A stretch of 64,000 bases of DNA from Paenibacillus antri (GCF_005765165.1 NZ_VCIW01000014.1:62001-126000); one strand, 5' to 3'. Counted from the first letter of the stretch, positions 1 to 9,362 are shown. Translations and numbers: made by a program. The notes: generated from the sequence alone by a model not told the origin.

Positions 1-214
1 CCGGAAGCTCGGGCTGCTCCTGATCGCCGTCGGCTCGATCGGGCAGCTGTCGATCGTCGATACGTTCGCGCATCTGCACACGCCGCTCGTCATCTCGCTG
101 ATTCGGGTGTTCTACGGTCTCGCGTTCGGCCTCGTCATCGGGTTGATCTTGATCGCGATCTGGCGGTTGCTTGAGAGAGGGTGGAGCCGATGGGCAAGAT
201 GGCTCGAACCATAG
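1..214 (+). CDS. DUF5693-family membrane protein, C-terminal fragment
   Basis: The open frame enters from the left edge (second base of the window) and ends at a TAG at 212-214, inside the start of csaB. About 71 residues remain. They contain the motif DTFAHLHTPL and two hydrophobic stretches, one before it (LGLLLIAVGSIG) and one after it (FGLVIGLILIAIW), then a basic tail. A His-x-His-Thr-Pro segment between late membrane helices is what I recall for the DUF5693 proteins that precede csaB in Paenibacillaceae; that assignment is from memory of the family. It overlaps csaB by 25 bases, so the two are probably translationally coupled. Function unknown; a role in wall-polymer export or modification is only inference from position. 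Confidence 0.65.
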   Translation, partial: RKLGLLLIAVGSIGQLSIVDTFAHLHTPLVISLIRVFYGLAFGLVIGLILIAIWRLLERGWSRWARWLEP

Positions 215-1314
215 TCGTATCGGGATATTACGGCTTTAATAACAGCGGAGACGAGGCGGTGCTGCACGCGATCGTAACCGCGCTTCGAGACGAAGCGCAG
301 GCGGCCGGCGCGGAGGCGCGCATCGTCGTCCTGTCGGGCGACCCGGCGGAAACCGCGCGCCTGCACGGCGTCGAGACGGCGCATCGGATGCGGCCGCTGG
401 CGGTGCTGGGCGCGCTGCGCCGCGCCGACGCCCTGATCAGCGGCGGAGGGAGCCTGCTTCAGGACGTCACCAGCGCCAAGTCGGTGCTGTATTACTTGGC
501 CGTCTTGAAACTTGCCCGTTGGATGCGCGTACCGACGTTCATCTATGCGCAAGGCGTCGGGCCGATTCGCGACCGCGGCCGATTCGGGCCGATGATTCGC
601 TCGGCGTTCGAGGCGAGCCGGTACGTCTCGGTGCGCGACGACGAATCGAAGGAGCTCGTCGCTTCCTTCGGCGTCGCCCCGGAGCGGATCGACGTGGTGC
701 CCGACCCTGTGATGGGCATGGGCTTGTCGCTGCCGTCGACCGCTGCCGTTACGACTGGCGCGGGGGTTCGTCTCGGGGTATCGGTCCGATTCTGGAGGGA
801 CGACCGCCAAGAGCTGGAGCGCCTTGCGGCGGGGCTCGCATTGGTTCTGGAGGAGAGGGAGGACGCGAAGGTCGCGCTGCTTCCTTTTCACCTGCCGTCG
901 GACAAGCTTGCCTCGGAATTCGTGGCGGATCGCTTGGTTGCAGCCGGCTTCGGGCCGGATCGCGTCGAGGTGCACGCCGGCGCTTCGCATCCGAAGGACA
1001 TGCTGAGCGAAGTTGCAGGCTGCGATGCGCTGATCGGAATGCGGCTGCACTCGCTCATCTACGCCGCTACCGCAGGGGTGCCGCCGATCGCCGTCTCTTA
1101 CGATCCGAAGATCGATCAATTCATGAGACGTCTAGGCGAGTCGCCGGTCGGCGATACGGATTCGTTGGATGCGGATGCGTTGGCGGCGGCGGTATTAGGA
1201 CGGCTGGAACTCGGGAAGACTGCTTGGTACGGGGAGAAACGCGCAGCAATCGAGGAAATGCAACAAAATTCTCGCGCTCCGGCGCAACAAATCTTTCGCG
1301 AACTGCGTATATAA
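190..1314 (+). CDS. csaB: Polysaccharide pyruvyl transferase CsaB
   Basis: 374 residues. CsaB transfers pyruvate as a ketal onto the peptidoglycan-linked secondary cell wall polysaccharide, the modification that SLH domains recognise, so it is needed to anchor S-layer proteins. Visible family features are the N-terminal GYYGFNNSGDEAVL (nucleotide-binding loop of the pyruvyl transferase fold), the glycine-rich GGGSLLQD, the segment YAQGVGPI, and the C-terminal MRLHSLIYA motif. I chose ATG 190, preceded by GTGGAG at suitable spacing; GTG 181 and ATG 199 are in-frame alternatives. It overlaps the upstream membrane-protein gene and is followed after 12 bases by tagA. Its presence fits the two SLH-bearing surface proteins encoded just downstream. 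Confidence 0.93.
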   Translation: MGKMARTIVVSGYYGFNNSGDEAVLHAIVTALRDEAQAAGAEARIVVLSGDPAETARLHGVETAHRMRPLAVLGALRRADALISGGGSLLQDVTSAKSVLYYLAVLKLARWMRVPTFIYAQGVGPIRDRGRFGPMIRSAFEASRYVSVRDDESKELVASFGVAPERIDVVPDPVMGMGLSLPSTAAVTTGAGVRLGVSVRFWRDDRQELERLAAGLALVLEEREDAKVALLPFHLPSDKLASEFVADRLVAAGFGPDRVEVHAGASHPKDMLSEVAGCDALIGMRLHSLIYAATAGVPPIAVSYDPKIDQFMRRLGESPVGDTDSLDADALAAAVLGRLELGKTAWYGEKRAAIEEMQQNSRAPAQQIFRELRI

Positions 1315-1326
1315 GGTTGGTCGATA

Positions 1327-2085
1327 ATGGAAACGACTGTATCGAAGGCGGAGACGGTCACGCTATTCGGCGTGGAAGTCTCTAAGATGGGGATGCGTCA
1401 GACGGTCGACTATTTGGCGGACGCGGTGCGGCGGCGCCGCGCGACGCACGTCGTGACGGCGAATCCGATCATGTTCATGACCGGATTCGAGAACGAAAGC
1501 TTTATGCGGATGCTGCGGGAGGCCGATCTGGTCGTTCCCGACGGCGCGGGGCTCGTCTGGGCCGCCCGCCGGCTGGGGAAGCCGGTCGCGGAACGCGTCG
1601 CGGGGTTCGATCTCGTGCAGGAGCTGTTCCGCGTAGGAACCCGCGAAGGTTGGAACGTCTACTTGCTCGGCACGTCGCAGGAATTGATCGAGGCGGCGCG
1701 GGACCGGATCGCGGAGAAGTATCCAGGGCTCCGGATCGTCGGCTGCCGGAACGGATTTTTCGGTCCGGACGAAGACGACGAAGTCGTCCGGGACATCGCC
1801 GAGGCGAAACCGGACCTGCTGCTGGTCGGAAGATCGACGTACACGCAAGATCCATGGATCGCGCAACACCATCAACGGCTGAACGTGCCCGTTATGATCG
1901 GCGTCGGGGGCAGCTTCGACGTCATGTCCGGCAAGCTGAAGCGCGCGCCGCGGTGGATGCAGAAGGCGGGCCTCGAATGGGCGCATCGCTTGATGCTCGA
2001 GCCAACCCGTTGGAGACGCATGTTGGTGTTGCCCAAATTCGCATTGAAAGTGATGGTTTTCGGCGAAAAGCAACGCACGCGTTGA
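1327..2085 (+). CDS. tagA: WecG/TagA/CpsF-family N-acetylmannosaminyltransferase
   Basis: 252 residues. Family members add ManNAc to undecaprenyl-PP-GlcNAc on the cytoplasmic face of the membrane, the second step of the linkage unit for wall teichoic acid or secondary wall polymer. The key family segments are present: THVVTANPIMFM (the conserved Thr of the active site) and ADLVVPDGAG with the conserved catalytic Asp, then ERVAGFDL and the C-terminal GVGGSFDVMSGKLKRAPRWM. Length is typical (about 240-255). It sits between csaB and tagO, so the three genes probably build and decorate the polymer to which the S-layer attaches. The start ATG follows AAGGT at a normal distance. Substrate specificity is by family, not by direct evidence. 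Confidence 0.92.
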   Translation: METTVSKAETVTLFGVEVSKMGMRQTVDYLADAVRRRRATHVVTANPIMFMTGFENESFMRMLREADLVVPDGAGLVWAARRLGKPVAERVAGFDLVQELFRVGTREGWNVYLLGTSQELIEAARDRIAEKYPGLRIVGCRNGFFGPDEDDEVVRDIAEAKPDLLLVGRSTYTQDPWIAQHHQRLNVPVMIGVGGSFDVMSGKLKRAPRWMQKAGLEWAHRLMLEPTRWRRMLVLPKFALKVMVFGEKQRTR

Positions 2086-2105
2086 CTCCGACGTGAAATC
2101 TTTCT

Positions 2106-2186
2106 GAAAACGGCCTGAAAACGGTCGAAAACGAGTGAAAACCGTCTTCATCCGCGCTAGCTTACGGAATACGGCAGGAGTATAAT
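2106..2186 (+). promoter_or_regulatory. Promoter region of tagO with four helically phased GAAAAC repeats
   Basis: A TATAAT box lies at 2181-2186, without a good -35 hexamer upstream. Before it the hexamer GAAAAC occurs four times in the same orientation at 2106, 2117, 2127 and 2137, that is at 11-, 10- and 10-base steps. Such face-of-the-helix direct repeats are typical of OmpR/PhoB-type response-regulator binding next to a weak -35. Which regulator binds is unknown. Confidence 0.45.
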
Positions 2187-2226
2187 GGGCACTGTCAGCT
2201 TTCGAAGGGGTGGAATGTAAAAAAAG

Positions 2227-3297
2227 ATGGAAATCGCATATATCGTTGGATTCGTCGTCGCGCTCGCGATGGCGCTAGGATTGACTCCGCTTGTGAAGAA
2301 GTTCGCCGTCCGGGTAGGCGCCGTCGACGCGCCGAATCAACGCAAGGTACATACGCGAATCATGCCGCGTCTCGGCGGTCTCGCGATTTACCTGGCGTTC
2401 ATGGCCGCGATCATGATCGCGTTGCCGCTCGTCAGCGGCGAGAAGCCGCACGTCATCTGGGGACTATTGCTCGGCGGAACGATCGTTACGATCGTCGGCG
2501 CGCTCGACGACCGGTTCGACCTATCGCCGAAGGTGAAACTGCTCGGCCAGATCGCCGCCGCCAGCGTCGTCGTATCGTTCGGCGTCAAGGTCGACTTCGT
2601 CACGCTTCCGTTCGGCGACGGCACGCAGATGGGATGGCTCAGTATTCCGATCACGATCTTCTGGATCGTCGGTGTGACGAACGCCATCAACCTGATCGAC
2701 GGCCTCGACGGTTTGGCGGCCGGCGTATCGGCGATCGCGACGGGGACGATCTTCGTCCTTGCGTTGATTATGGGGAACATCACGGTAGCCGTTTTGAGCG
2801 CCGTATTGCTCGGCAGCATTCTCGGCTTCCTTTTCTTCAATTTTCATCCGGCGAAGATTTTTATGGGCGATTCCGGGGCATTGTTTCTCGGATTCAGCTT
2901 GGCGGCCTTGTCGGTATTAGGATTTAAGCAGGCGACGCTCGTTTCGTTCGTCGTTCCGATCTTCATCTTAGGCGTGCCGCTGTCCGATACGTTCTTCGCG
3001 ATCGTGCGACGTACGTTGAACAAGACGCCGATCTCGGCCGCGGATAAAAACCACTTGCACCACTGCATTCTGGCGTTGGGTTTAAGCCATCGCAATTCGG
3101 TGCTCGTGATCTACGCGATCGCCGCGATGTTCGCGCTGAGCGCGATTCTGCTGTCCACGGTCGCGCAGTGGGTCGCGCTGATCGTGATCGCCGTGACGCT
3201 TCTCGTGCTGCAGGTCGGCGCCGAGCTGATCGGCATCGTGCAGAAAGGCCGACGCCCGGTCATCAACTTCGTGCAACGATTGCTCTCGTTGAAATAG
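2227..3297 (+). CDS. tagO: Undecaprenyl-phosphate GlcNAc-1-phosphate transferase (TagO/WecA)
   Basis: 356 residues, polytopic membrane protein with about ten to eleven hydrophobic helices. It transfers GlcNAc-1-phosphate from UDP-GlcNAc to undecaprenyl phosphate, the committed first step for teichoic-acid-type and secondary wall polymers. Diagnostic cytoplasmic motifs are present: RKVHTRIMPRLGGLAIY near residue 40, LDDRFDLSPKVKLLGQ around 98-113, NLIDGLDGLAAG near 155, FMGDSGALFLGF near 215 and the DKNHLHH histidine motif near 277. The shine-dalgarno-like GGGGTGG is some 13 bases from the ATG, with an ATG-TAA pair between them. It has its own TATAAT promoter, separate from csaB-tagA, and is followed by a strong terminator. 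Confidence 0.95.
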   Translation: MEIAYIVGFVVALAMALGLTPLVKKFAVRVGAVDAPNQRKVHTRIMPRLGGLAIYLAFMAAIMIALPLVSGEKPHVIWGLLLGGTIVTIVGALDDRFDLSPKVKLLGQIAAASVVVSFGVKVDFVTLPFGDGTQMGWLSIPITIFWIVGVTNAINLIDGLDGLAAGVSAIATGTIFVLALIMGNITVAVLSAVLLGSILGFLFFNFHPAKIFMGDSGALFLGFSLAALSVLGFKQATLVSFVVPIFILGVPLSDTFFAIVRRTLNKTPISAADKNHLHHCILALGLSHRNSVLVIYAIAAMFALSAILLSTVAQWVALIVIAVTLLVLQVGAELIGIVQKGRRPVINFVQRLLSLK

Positions 3298-3312
3298 AAA
3301 CTTCTTGTCTTA

Positions 3313-3346
3313 CGACGCTCGCCCTTCGGCGGGCGTTTTTCTTTTT
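3313..3346 (+). terminator. Intrinsic terminator after tagO
   Basis: A GC-rich hairpin (CGCTCGCC / GGCGGGCG around a TTC loop) is followed by a T-rich run, 15 bases after the tagO stop. Confidence 0.85.
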
Positions 3347-3402
3347 CCTGCGACTGGGATGCACCTTAGGGAAATAGGCTTATTTTACTAAGGCGTTTAT
3401 AT

Positions 3403-3429
3403 TAAGTTTGTGTCGGAATTTGCCGATAT
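3403..3429 (+). promoter_or_regulatory. Sigma-D-type promoter candidate upstream of the giant SLH protein
   Basis: TAAG at 3403-3406, a 15-base spacer, then GCCGATAT at 3422-3429, an exact match to the Bacillus sigma-D -10. The gene starts 160 bases downstream. The -35 is one base off TAAA. A second, ECF-like promoter candidate lies just downstream (3441-3469). Confidence 0.5.
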
Positions 3430-3440
3430 ATTGGAATACG

Positions 3441-3469
3441 TGAAACTTTTTGCACTGGGAAGAAGTCTA
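3441..3469 (+). promoter_or_regulatory. ECF-sigma-like promoter motif (site 1 of 4)
   Basis: TGAAAC at 3441-3446 followed by TTTT, then AGTCTA at 3464-3469, 17 bases after the AAC. The same layout occurs upstream of the phosphodiester glycosidase at 24056-24084 with the same 17-base gap. It resembles Bacillus ECF promoters (TGAAAC, 16-17 bases, CGTC). Confidence 0.4.
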
Positions 3470-3590
3470 ACTAAAGCAGAGGTTTCTTCCAAACATTTGA
3501 AGGAGGGGCTGTTAGATCGGGCTGGACCGCAACAGGCATGGAGAGAACCGCTCACAAGACGACAATGCATTGAATAAGGAGGAATTAAGC

Positions 3591-6500
3591 TTGAAACGGT
3601 TTTTTCGACCTTGGCTTCAATTTACGCTCATATTCTCAATTCTAGCTGCACTGCTTCCCTTACCTATACATACGGCTTCCGCAGCATCCCGAATCTCGAT
3701 CAATAGCCTATACGTGACGGAATCGGCGAACGATATCGTCAACAACCGTCCGAAGGACGACAATAAGGTTCCGAGAGTCGTGACGAAGAACATCAATATT
3801 ACCGCTACGGTCGAAGGGGTCAGCGACGCGCAAATCTCTTCATTATATATTCAGCTTACGAATGTAGCCTCCGGGGTGACGCAGTCGGATACGGGGATTA
3901 AAGCGCAGAAAATTCCCAATACGTTCGACGTGGTGTTTTCGAATGTCCCCTTGACGGAAGGGCTGAACAAAGTCGTAGTGAAATTAGGCGGGACGAGCGT
4001 CGTCGAATCGGCGCCGGGCTGGGTGTATTACACCGCGACGACGAACATTACCGATCTGAAGGTGAACTCCAAGCCGTTCGTGGAGACGCAATTTTATCCG
4101 GAAAATCCGCTGCAATCGACTGCGATTTCCATCACGGGTAAGGCGGCCAACGCGGCAGAGGTGCGCGCCAGCTTGAACAACGGCACGCCGCTTACGGGCT
4201 TTATCGATCAAGCGACGGGCGAATTTTTCTTCTCGGGCGACGATGCCGGGAACTCGACCTCGGTCGCCAGCCTTAAGCTTACGCCGGGCGACAACCCGCT
4301 CACGCTGTTGTCCGTCAACAGCACGAAGACGTTCCAGGTCGACCGGAACTTAATTTACGATAACGGCAAACCATTCGCTTTCGATGCGAAGATCTCTCAA
4401 GACGTCCCGGAAACGCCGGATAATCCGACGACGAAGGTGTACGGCAACCCGATGAAGCTTTTGACGAAGCCGACGGTGCAAAATCCGTTCGTGAAGATCG
4501 ACTCGAAGCTTAAGGTCGATCTCGATACGAACGGCGTTCCGCAGTACCGTTACGTGGAAGTGTCCGCAGGCGGCAGTAAATTCGGACCGTTTGATTTGAT
4601 TTCGAACGCGCTCCCGGCGGAGCGTGCGGTAGACGTCTATCCGAAGTCGATCATTACGGAGCATAGTCAGTATGACTTTACGTTGCATGGCGCGGCGCTC
4701 TCGGGCGTCCGATTGAGATACAAGAGCAATGACGGCAATGTTACCGGCGAATTAACGGCGGGCACCGTGTCGGCCGACGAGACAATGAAGATTTTCATGC
4801 TGCCGGCCAACACCTTCACGACGGCAGGCTCGCCGTATACGTTGACGGCGTACAAAGCGGACGGCACGACCGTCTTGAACGTGTTCGACAATATTACGGT
4901 ATTCGGGAAGACCGTGACGACCGCGGTGCCGCGGGTAAGCGACGGGTTTACGATGCCTAGTTTAAAAGCGAATTACCCGAACGGTACGACCGTCTCGGTT
5001 CCGTTAGCAAGCGCGGTCGTAGACACGAACAAATACATGCGGATGGAAATCGTGCGTATGGCCGGCACATTGTCCTCCGGCGTTGGTTTCTCGGACCAGA
5101 GCCGCAACTACTTGACTTCTCCGGACCGAATCGCATTGAACATGCCGCAGGACATTCCGGCGGGCGATTATAAAGCAAGAATTTACTACAACGACCAAGT
5201 GATCGCGGAACGTTATTTCAAGATCGCTCCGGCCGACCCGGAGACCCCGGTCATTACGAAGGTGACAACGTCGTCCATCGTGCCGAACGACGGCAAGACG
5301 TATTTCATCGTGTCCGGCAGTCACTTCGGCAATGCGCCGGATACGACGATCGTTAATGCGACGTTAGGCGGACGAGCTCTGACGTTATACGACCACCGCG
5401 ATTCGCAAGCGATCTTCGAGTTGGCGGATCAGGATGTTTTTGCAACTGCGCCTGGAACGCACGCCTTGAACTTCGAAGTAAGATATACGAACTCGACGCT
5501 AGCGGCGGCAACGACCGCAACGGCGGCGTCTAACGTCGTGACGGTCGCTGCGAACGCGCCGGACTATCAGAATATGACGGTAACGGACGTGTCGCCATTG
5601 CAGCTGCAGCGGACGGCCGTCAATCGTCAGATCACGGTGACCGGCACGAACTTAAGAAATGCCGCCAGCAACAACCTGATCGCCCGCGTATACAACAGCT
5701 CGGAAGTGCTCTTGGATCAACCGGCGGTAACGGTCACCAACTCGACTTATACGCAAGGGAGCTTTAACTTCCCGGCCGTTGCGACCGCGGGGGACTATTA
5801 CGTTCAATTCGTCAATGTCACGGCTGGGAACGAACGCGTCCTAGCGCAGTATCCGTTTACGGTCGTCGAACCGCTGCCTACGGCGATCTCGCCGAGCTCG
5901 GCTCCGTCGACGCCTTCCCAGAAATTGAAGGTATTGGGCACGAACTTCGGTAGAGTGTCTGGCCTCCTTTCCGTCCGGTTCACGTCGGACGCCGACACGA
6001 ACCTTCGGACGACGATGCCGATTACCGCTCTCCACAACGGAGGGACGGCCGTTCTGGACTCGCCGTCGGGCTTGGCGCCGGGGTCTTACACGGTCAATCT
6101 GTTGTATAACGGCGAACCGGTCGGGAACGCTATGAAGTACACGGTAACGTCCGCCTCTTCGGCGACGCTGCGGGAGAACGGAACCTGGTCGAAGGCGAAC
6201 CGGTATATGGTGTACGACTTCTCGGCCGAAATTCAAATCCCGACCGATCAGCAGCAGAACTTAGTGTTCCGCTTCTACAACTCGGAATCGGATCAGAATC
6301 AGCCGAACTCGCTTTTCACGTATTATTATTGGAACGCAAGCCTCCCTTACGTCGACCACGCGGCGATCGATAACGCGGGCGCGTCGATCCGCCTGACGGA
6401 AGGCGTCGAAAATCAAGTAACGGAGCTTCCGGCGAAGCTGTACGTATATACGAACACGAATGCAGACTATGTAAACTATTACCTCGGGGAATATCGTCCG

Positions 6501-9035
6501 AGTTCGTCGCCGACCGGCGGCAGCAATACCTACGTCATCGATCCGGTGACGGGTCTTCGGAAGTTTACGATCACGATCCCGTCGCTCCCGAGCGGGTTTA
6601 ACGAAATCACGTTCATTCCAAGCCGAGGCGGCATAGAAAACCTGTCGGCGAAGAAAACATATCAATTGAACGTATCGAGTACGCCTTACGTCATTGTCAG
6701 TAATATTTACAACGGCATGGTGATTAAGAGCATTGGTGAGATCGCCTGCTCCACGGGGACCGGAAATGTAACCCAATGTTTGCAAGGACGTCTCGTGAAC
6801 GTTTCCGATCCGAATCTGAACCCGGCGAGGACGCGCGTGGAAGTATTGATCAACGACGTGTCGTTCAACCTATCCCGTAACACGGATTTCAAGGATTCCA
6901 CGAATCCGGATAAGTTCACGTTCTGGTTTGGGCCGGGCAGCGATCACCCGACATCCGGGGATTTGAAGGAAGGCAAGAACGTCATTAAGTTTTTGATCTA
7001 CGAAAATGGTTCGACCGTTCCGATTACGCAGGCGACGTTCGAAATTTTCAAATTCAGCACGAACGCTCCGGAATTCATCGCGGTGAAACCGGTGGAGAGC
7101 GGGGACGTTCCGAAGTTTTTCCAAAGCGAAAACCAAACGAATCCGGACGCTTATGCGACTAGCGAAACCTCCGTCGTATTGGAAGGCCAATTCGCGAACG
7201 CTACCGAAATCAAACTGACGGTAACGAAGAAAGACCCTGTAACGAATCAATTAATTACGTTGTATGACCGCAGGTACGGCGGCAGCTTTAATCAAGCAGA
7301 GCCGACGACGGGCAACCCGAATTATTTCTCGCGGATCAATACGCCGCAGGCGGGACAATTCCTTACGGTTCCGATCGCGCTAAGTCCGATCGGAGATACG
7401 ACGTTCGAATTCTCGATCACGAACACGTCGAACATCGTCGTCGTTCGAACGATTACGATTACGAGAGAGCCGCTGCCGTATGTAGTCATTAGTCCGAAGC
7501 TGTCCAAAAACTCGGCAGGCCAGGATCAAGCGAACATTAACGGGAACTTCGTTGAAATCGAGTTGGAGGCCGAGAACGCCGACGCCGTCTTCGTAGGCAA
7601 GAATCAGGCAACGCCAAGACAAGTCGTGGATCCGGTCACCCGATTGACCGAAACGCATTACTTCTACGAAGTAAGAGATTTGAAGAACGGCAAGAACGAA
7701 ATCAAGTTCACCGTCGTGCGAGGGGACGAGGAAGAAGAGGGCAGCATTATCGTCTTCAACGTCAACACGCCGATTGAAGGAGCGCAATTCAAATCGCTGC
7801 TTAAGAACAAGATCTCTGCATTCGAGAAGCAGCTGGAGTTGTCGTTCCCTAGAGGAACGGTCTTGCGCAGAAACGATCCGTCGGGCATCAATCAATACAT
7901 CTCGAACGAACGTCAAATCTTGTTCGGAATCGCAGGCTCGGACGGACGCGTGGATAAGTACAAGTTCCCGTTCGCATCCGACGGTCAGATCGGCAATCCG
8001 AACCCGATCGTCAACGACGCAAGGCTCATGTTGATGGAACCTACAGGCCGATTCGATACGATCAGTCCGCTGTATTGGATCGATGCCGGCACGATCGCGG
8101 CGAACGAGACGGACATGCGCAAAGCCCTGACGGGAAGCGGCGAGCTGCCGTATGCAGGAACTCAGTTCTACAATCGCAACCTAAAGGATCTTGTCGTTCC
8201 TTCGCAACCGGGTCAATTGACGTTGAAATACGACCCGATCATCCGGAATCAAGGATGGAAGTACGTCACTGTGTATCATTACGATATTTATGAAGATCAT
8301 CGGGGCGTCGTCGCTCCGAGATGGCGCAATATCGGCGGGGTCGTCGATCCAGGCAAAAACACGATCACGGTGCCGCTGGAGCGGTTCGGGTATTACCAGG
8401 TCATGTACATGGATCAGAGCTATGACGACGTGATCGCGCACGCATGGGCTCGGGACGACTTGGACATCCTGTATTCCAAAGGGGTCATGATCAACAAAGG
8501 GACGACAAGCTTCATGCCGAACGACCCGATTACACGCGGCGAGTTCGCTACGATGCTGGTCAAGATTTTCGATATCCCGTTGACCTACACGGAGAACCCG
8601 ACGTTTACCGACGTGCTTCGCATTAACCCGTTGGCTAACGGTCTATACGATTATAAGTATATCGAGACGGCTGCGAAGGCAGGCATCGTACGCGGCGCAG
8701 GCGGCGGGCGATTCCAGCCGGACGGGGCGATCACGAGACAAGACGCATCGGTTATGATCGCACGGGCCGCGAACTTAAAGTTGGAGTCGGACAGCGAGAA
8801 ATCGCTCAAGTCGCTTCAGAAGGATTTTACCGACGCGAACGGCATCGATATCTACGCCAGAGCTTCCGTCGAAGCGGTCGTCGACGAAGAGTTTATTCTC
8901 GGCAAAGAGAACGTGATGCTTCAAGGTCAAAAGAAGCCGACGTATCGCTTCGATCCGACGGCGACGTTCACCCGCGCGGAAGCCGCCGCGGTGGCCATCC
9001 GAGTCATGAAATCGAATAAGAAAATTCCGAAGTAA
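3591..9035 (+). CDS. Giant surface protein with IPT/TIG-like domains and three C-terminal SLH domains
   Basis: 1814 residues from TTG 3591, chosen because AAGGAGGA lies 7 bases before it and it gives a clean signal peptide (basic MKRFFRP, hydrophobic core, cleavage near HTASAAS); an upstream in-frame TTG at 3570 has no ribosome site. The body is beta-rich, Thr/Asn-rich repeats. About residues 550-855 hold three IPT/TIG-like immunoglobulin folds (VSGSHFG, VTGTNLRN and VLGTNFGR mark them). Residues about 1608-1810 form three SLH domains (TRGEFATMLVKIF, TRQDASVMIARAA, TRAEAAAVAIRVM), so the protein is anchored by its C-terminus to the pyruvylated wall polymer made by csaB. No enzyme motif is visible. 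It may be an adhesin, a second S-layer component or a cell-wall organiser. Confidence 0.88.
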   Translation: MKRFFRPWLQFTLIFSILAALLPLPIHTASAASRISINSLYVTESANDIVNNRPKDDNKVPRVVTKNINITATVEGVSDAQISSLYIQLTNVASGVTQSDTGIKAQKIPNTFDVVFSNVPLTEGLNKVVVKLGGTSVVESAPGWVYYTATTNITDLKVNSKPFVETQFYPENPLQSTAISITGKAANAAEVRASLNNGTPLTGFIDQATGEFFFSGDDAGNSTSVASLKLTPGDNPLTLLSVNSTKTFQVDRNLIYDNGKPFAFDAKISQDVPETPDNPTTKVYGNPMKLLTKPTVQNPFVKIDSKLKVDLDTNGVPQYRYVEVSAGGSKFGPFDLISNALPAERAVDVYPKSIITEHSQYDFTLHGAALSGVRLRYKSNDGNVTGELTAGTVSADETMKIFMLPANTFTTAGSPYTLTAYKADGTTVLNVFDNITVFGKTVTTAVPRVSDGFTMPSLKANYPNGTTVSVPLASAVVDTNKYMRMEIVRMAGTLSSGVGFSDQSRNYLTSPDRIALNMPQDIPAGDYKARIYYNDQVIAERYFKIAPADPETPVITKVTTSSIVPNDGKTYFIVSGSHFGNAPDTTIVNATLGGRALTLYDHRDSQAIFELADQDVFATAPGTHALNFEVRYTNSTLAAATTATAASNVVTVAANAPDYQNMTVTDVSPLQLQRTAVNRQITVTGTNLRNAASNNLIARVYNSSEVLLDQPAVTVTNSTYTQGSFNFPAVATAGDYYVQFVNVTAGNERVLAQYPFTVVEPLPTAISPSSAPSTPSQKLKVLGTNFGRVSGLLSVRFTSDADTNLRTTMPITALHNGGTAVLDSPSGLAPGSYTVNLLYNGEPVGNAMKYTVTSASSATLRENGTWSKANRYMVYDFSAEIQIPTDQQQNLVFRFYNSESDQNQPNSLFTYYYWNASLPYVDHAAIDNAGASIRLTEGVENQVTELPAKLYVYTNTNADYVNYYLGEYRPSSSPTGGSNTYVIDPVTGLRKFTITIPSLPSGFNEITFIPSRGGIENLSAKKTYQLNVSSTPYVIVSNIYNGMVIKSIGEIACSTGTGNVTQCLQGRLVNVSDPNLNPARTRVEVLINDVSFNLSRNTDFKDSTNPDKFTFWFGPGSDHPTSGDLKEGKNVIKFLIYENGSTVPITQATFEIFKFSTNAPEFIAVKPVESGDVPKFFQSENQTNPDAYATSETSVVLEGQFANATEIKLTVTKKDPVTNQLITLYDRRYGGSFNQAEPTTGNPNYFSRINTPQAGQFLTVPIALSPIGDTTFEFSITNTSNIVVVRTITITREPLPYVVISPKLSKNSAGQDQANINGNFVEIELEAENADAVFVGKNQATPRQVVDPVTRLTETHYFYEVRDLKNGKNEIKFTVVRGDEEEEGSIIVFNVNTPIEGAQFKSLLKNKISAFEKQLELSFPRGTVLRRNDPSGINQYISNERQILFGIAGSDGRVDKYKFPFASDGQIGNPNPIVNDARLMLMEPTGRFDTISPLYWIDAGTIAANETDMRKALTGSGELPYAGTQFYNRNLKDLVVPSQPGQLTLKYDPIIRNQGWKYVTVYHYDIYEDHRGVVAPRWRNIGGVVDPGKNTITVPLERFGYYQVMYMDQSYDDVIAHAWARDDLDILYSKGVMINKGTTSFMPNDPITRGEFATMLVKIFDIPLTYTENPTFTDVLRINPLANGLYDYKYIETAAKAGIVRGAGGGRFQPDGAITRQDASVMIARAANLKLESDSEKSLKSLQKDFTDANGIDIYARASVEAVVDEEFILGKENVMLQGQKKPTYRFDPTATFTRAEAAAVAIRVMKSNKKIPK

Positions 9036-9042
9036 TTACGCG

Positions 9043-9074
9043 AAAAGCCGCCCGCTCTAGGGCGGCTTTTCTTT
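9043..9074 (+). terminator. Intrinsic terminator after the giant SLH protein gene
   Basis: Perfect stem AAAAGCCGCCC / GGGCGGCTTTT with a six-base loop, followed by TTTTCTTT, directly after the TAA. Confidence 0.9.
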
Positions 9075-9220
9075 GGATTCGCCAGGTGCAGTTGCAACGA
9101 AAGATGGAAAGCATTAGTGATAGACGATAATGATAGATCAAGATATACTAAGTTTCGTAGCCGGCAAGCAACACGCGGCTGCAACGCAGAGAAAGAAAGA
9201 AAAAAGTTTTCGAATGATCG

Positions 9221-9246
9221 CAACTTTTTTCGAAACCCTGCGTTTA
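9221..9246 (+). promoter_or_regulatory. ECF-sigma-like promoter motif (site 2 of 4)
   Basis: CAAC plus TTTT at 9221-9228 and CGTTTA at 9241-9246, 16 bases after the AAC. The 10-mer TGCGTTTAAT here (9239-9248) recurs exactly upstream of the next secreted-protein gene (12722-12731). Confidence 0.35.
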
Positions 9247-9333
9247 ATATGATGAACCCGAGGCGAGAGGCCACTGGACATTGGAGAAAGCGACAAGCGA
9301 ATTTGGAGTTTGGAACAATTTCACAAAATCCTC

Positions 9334-9362
9334 TTTACGCTTATTGCCTACCAATGTATAAT
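9334..9362 (+). promoter_or_regulatory. Sigma-A promoter of the S-layer gene
   Basis: TTTACG at 9334-9339, exactly 17 bases, TATAAT at 9357-9362. It lies about 130 bases before the first start codon, giving a long leader. Confidence 0.7.
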
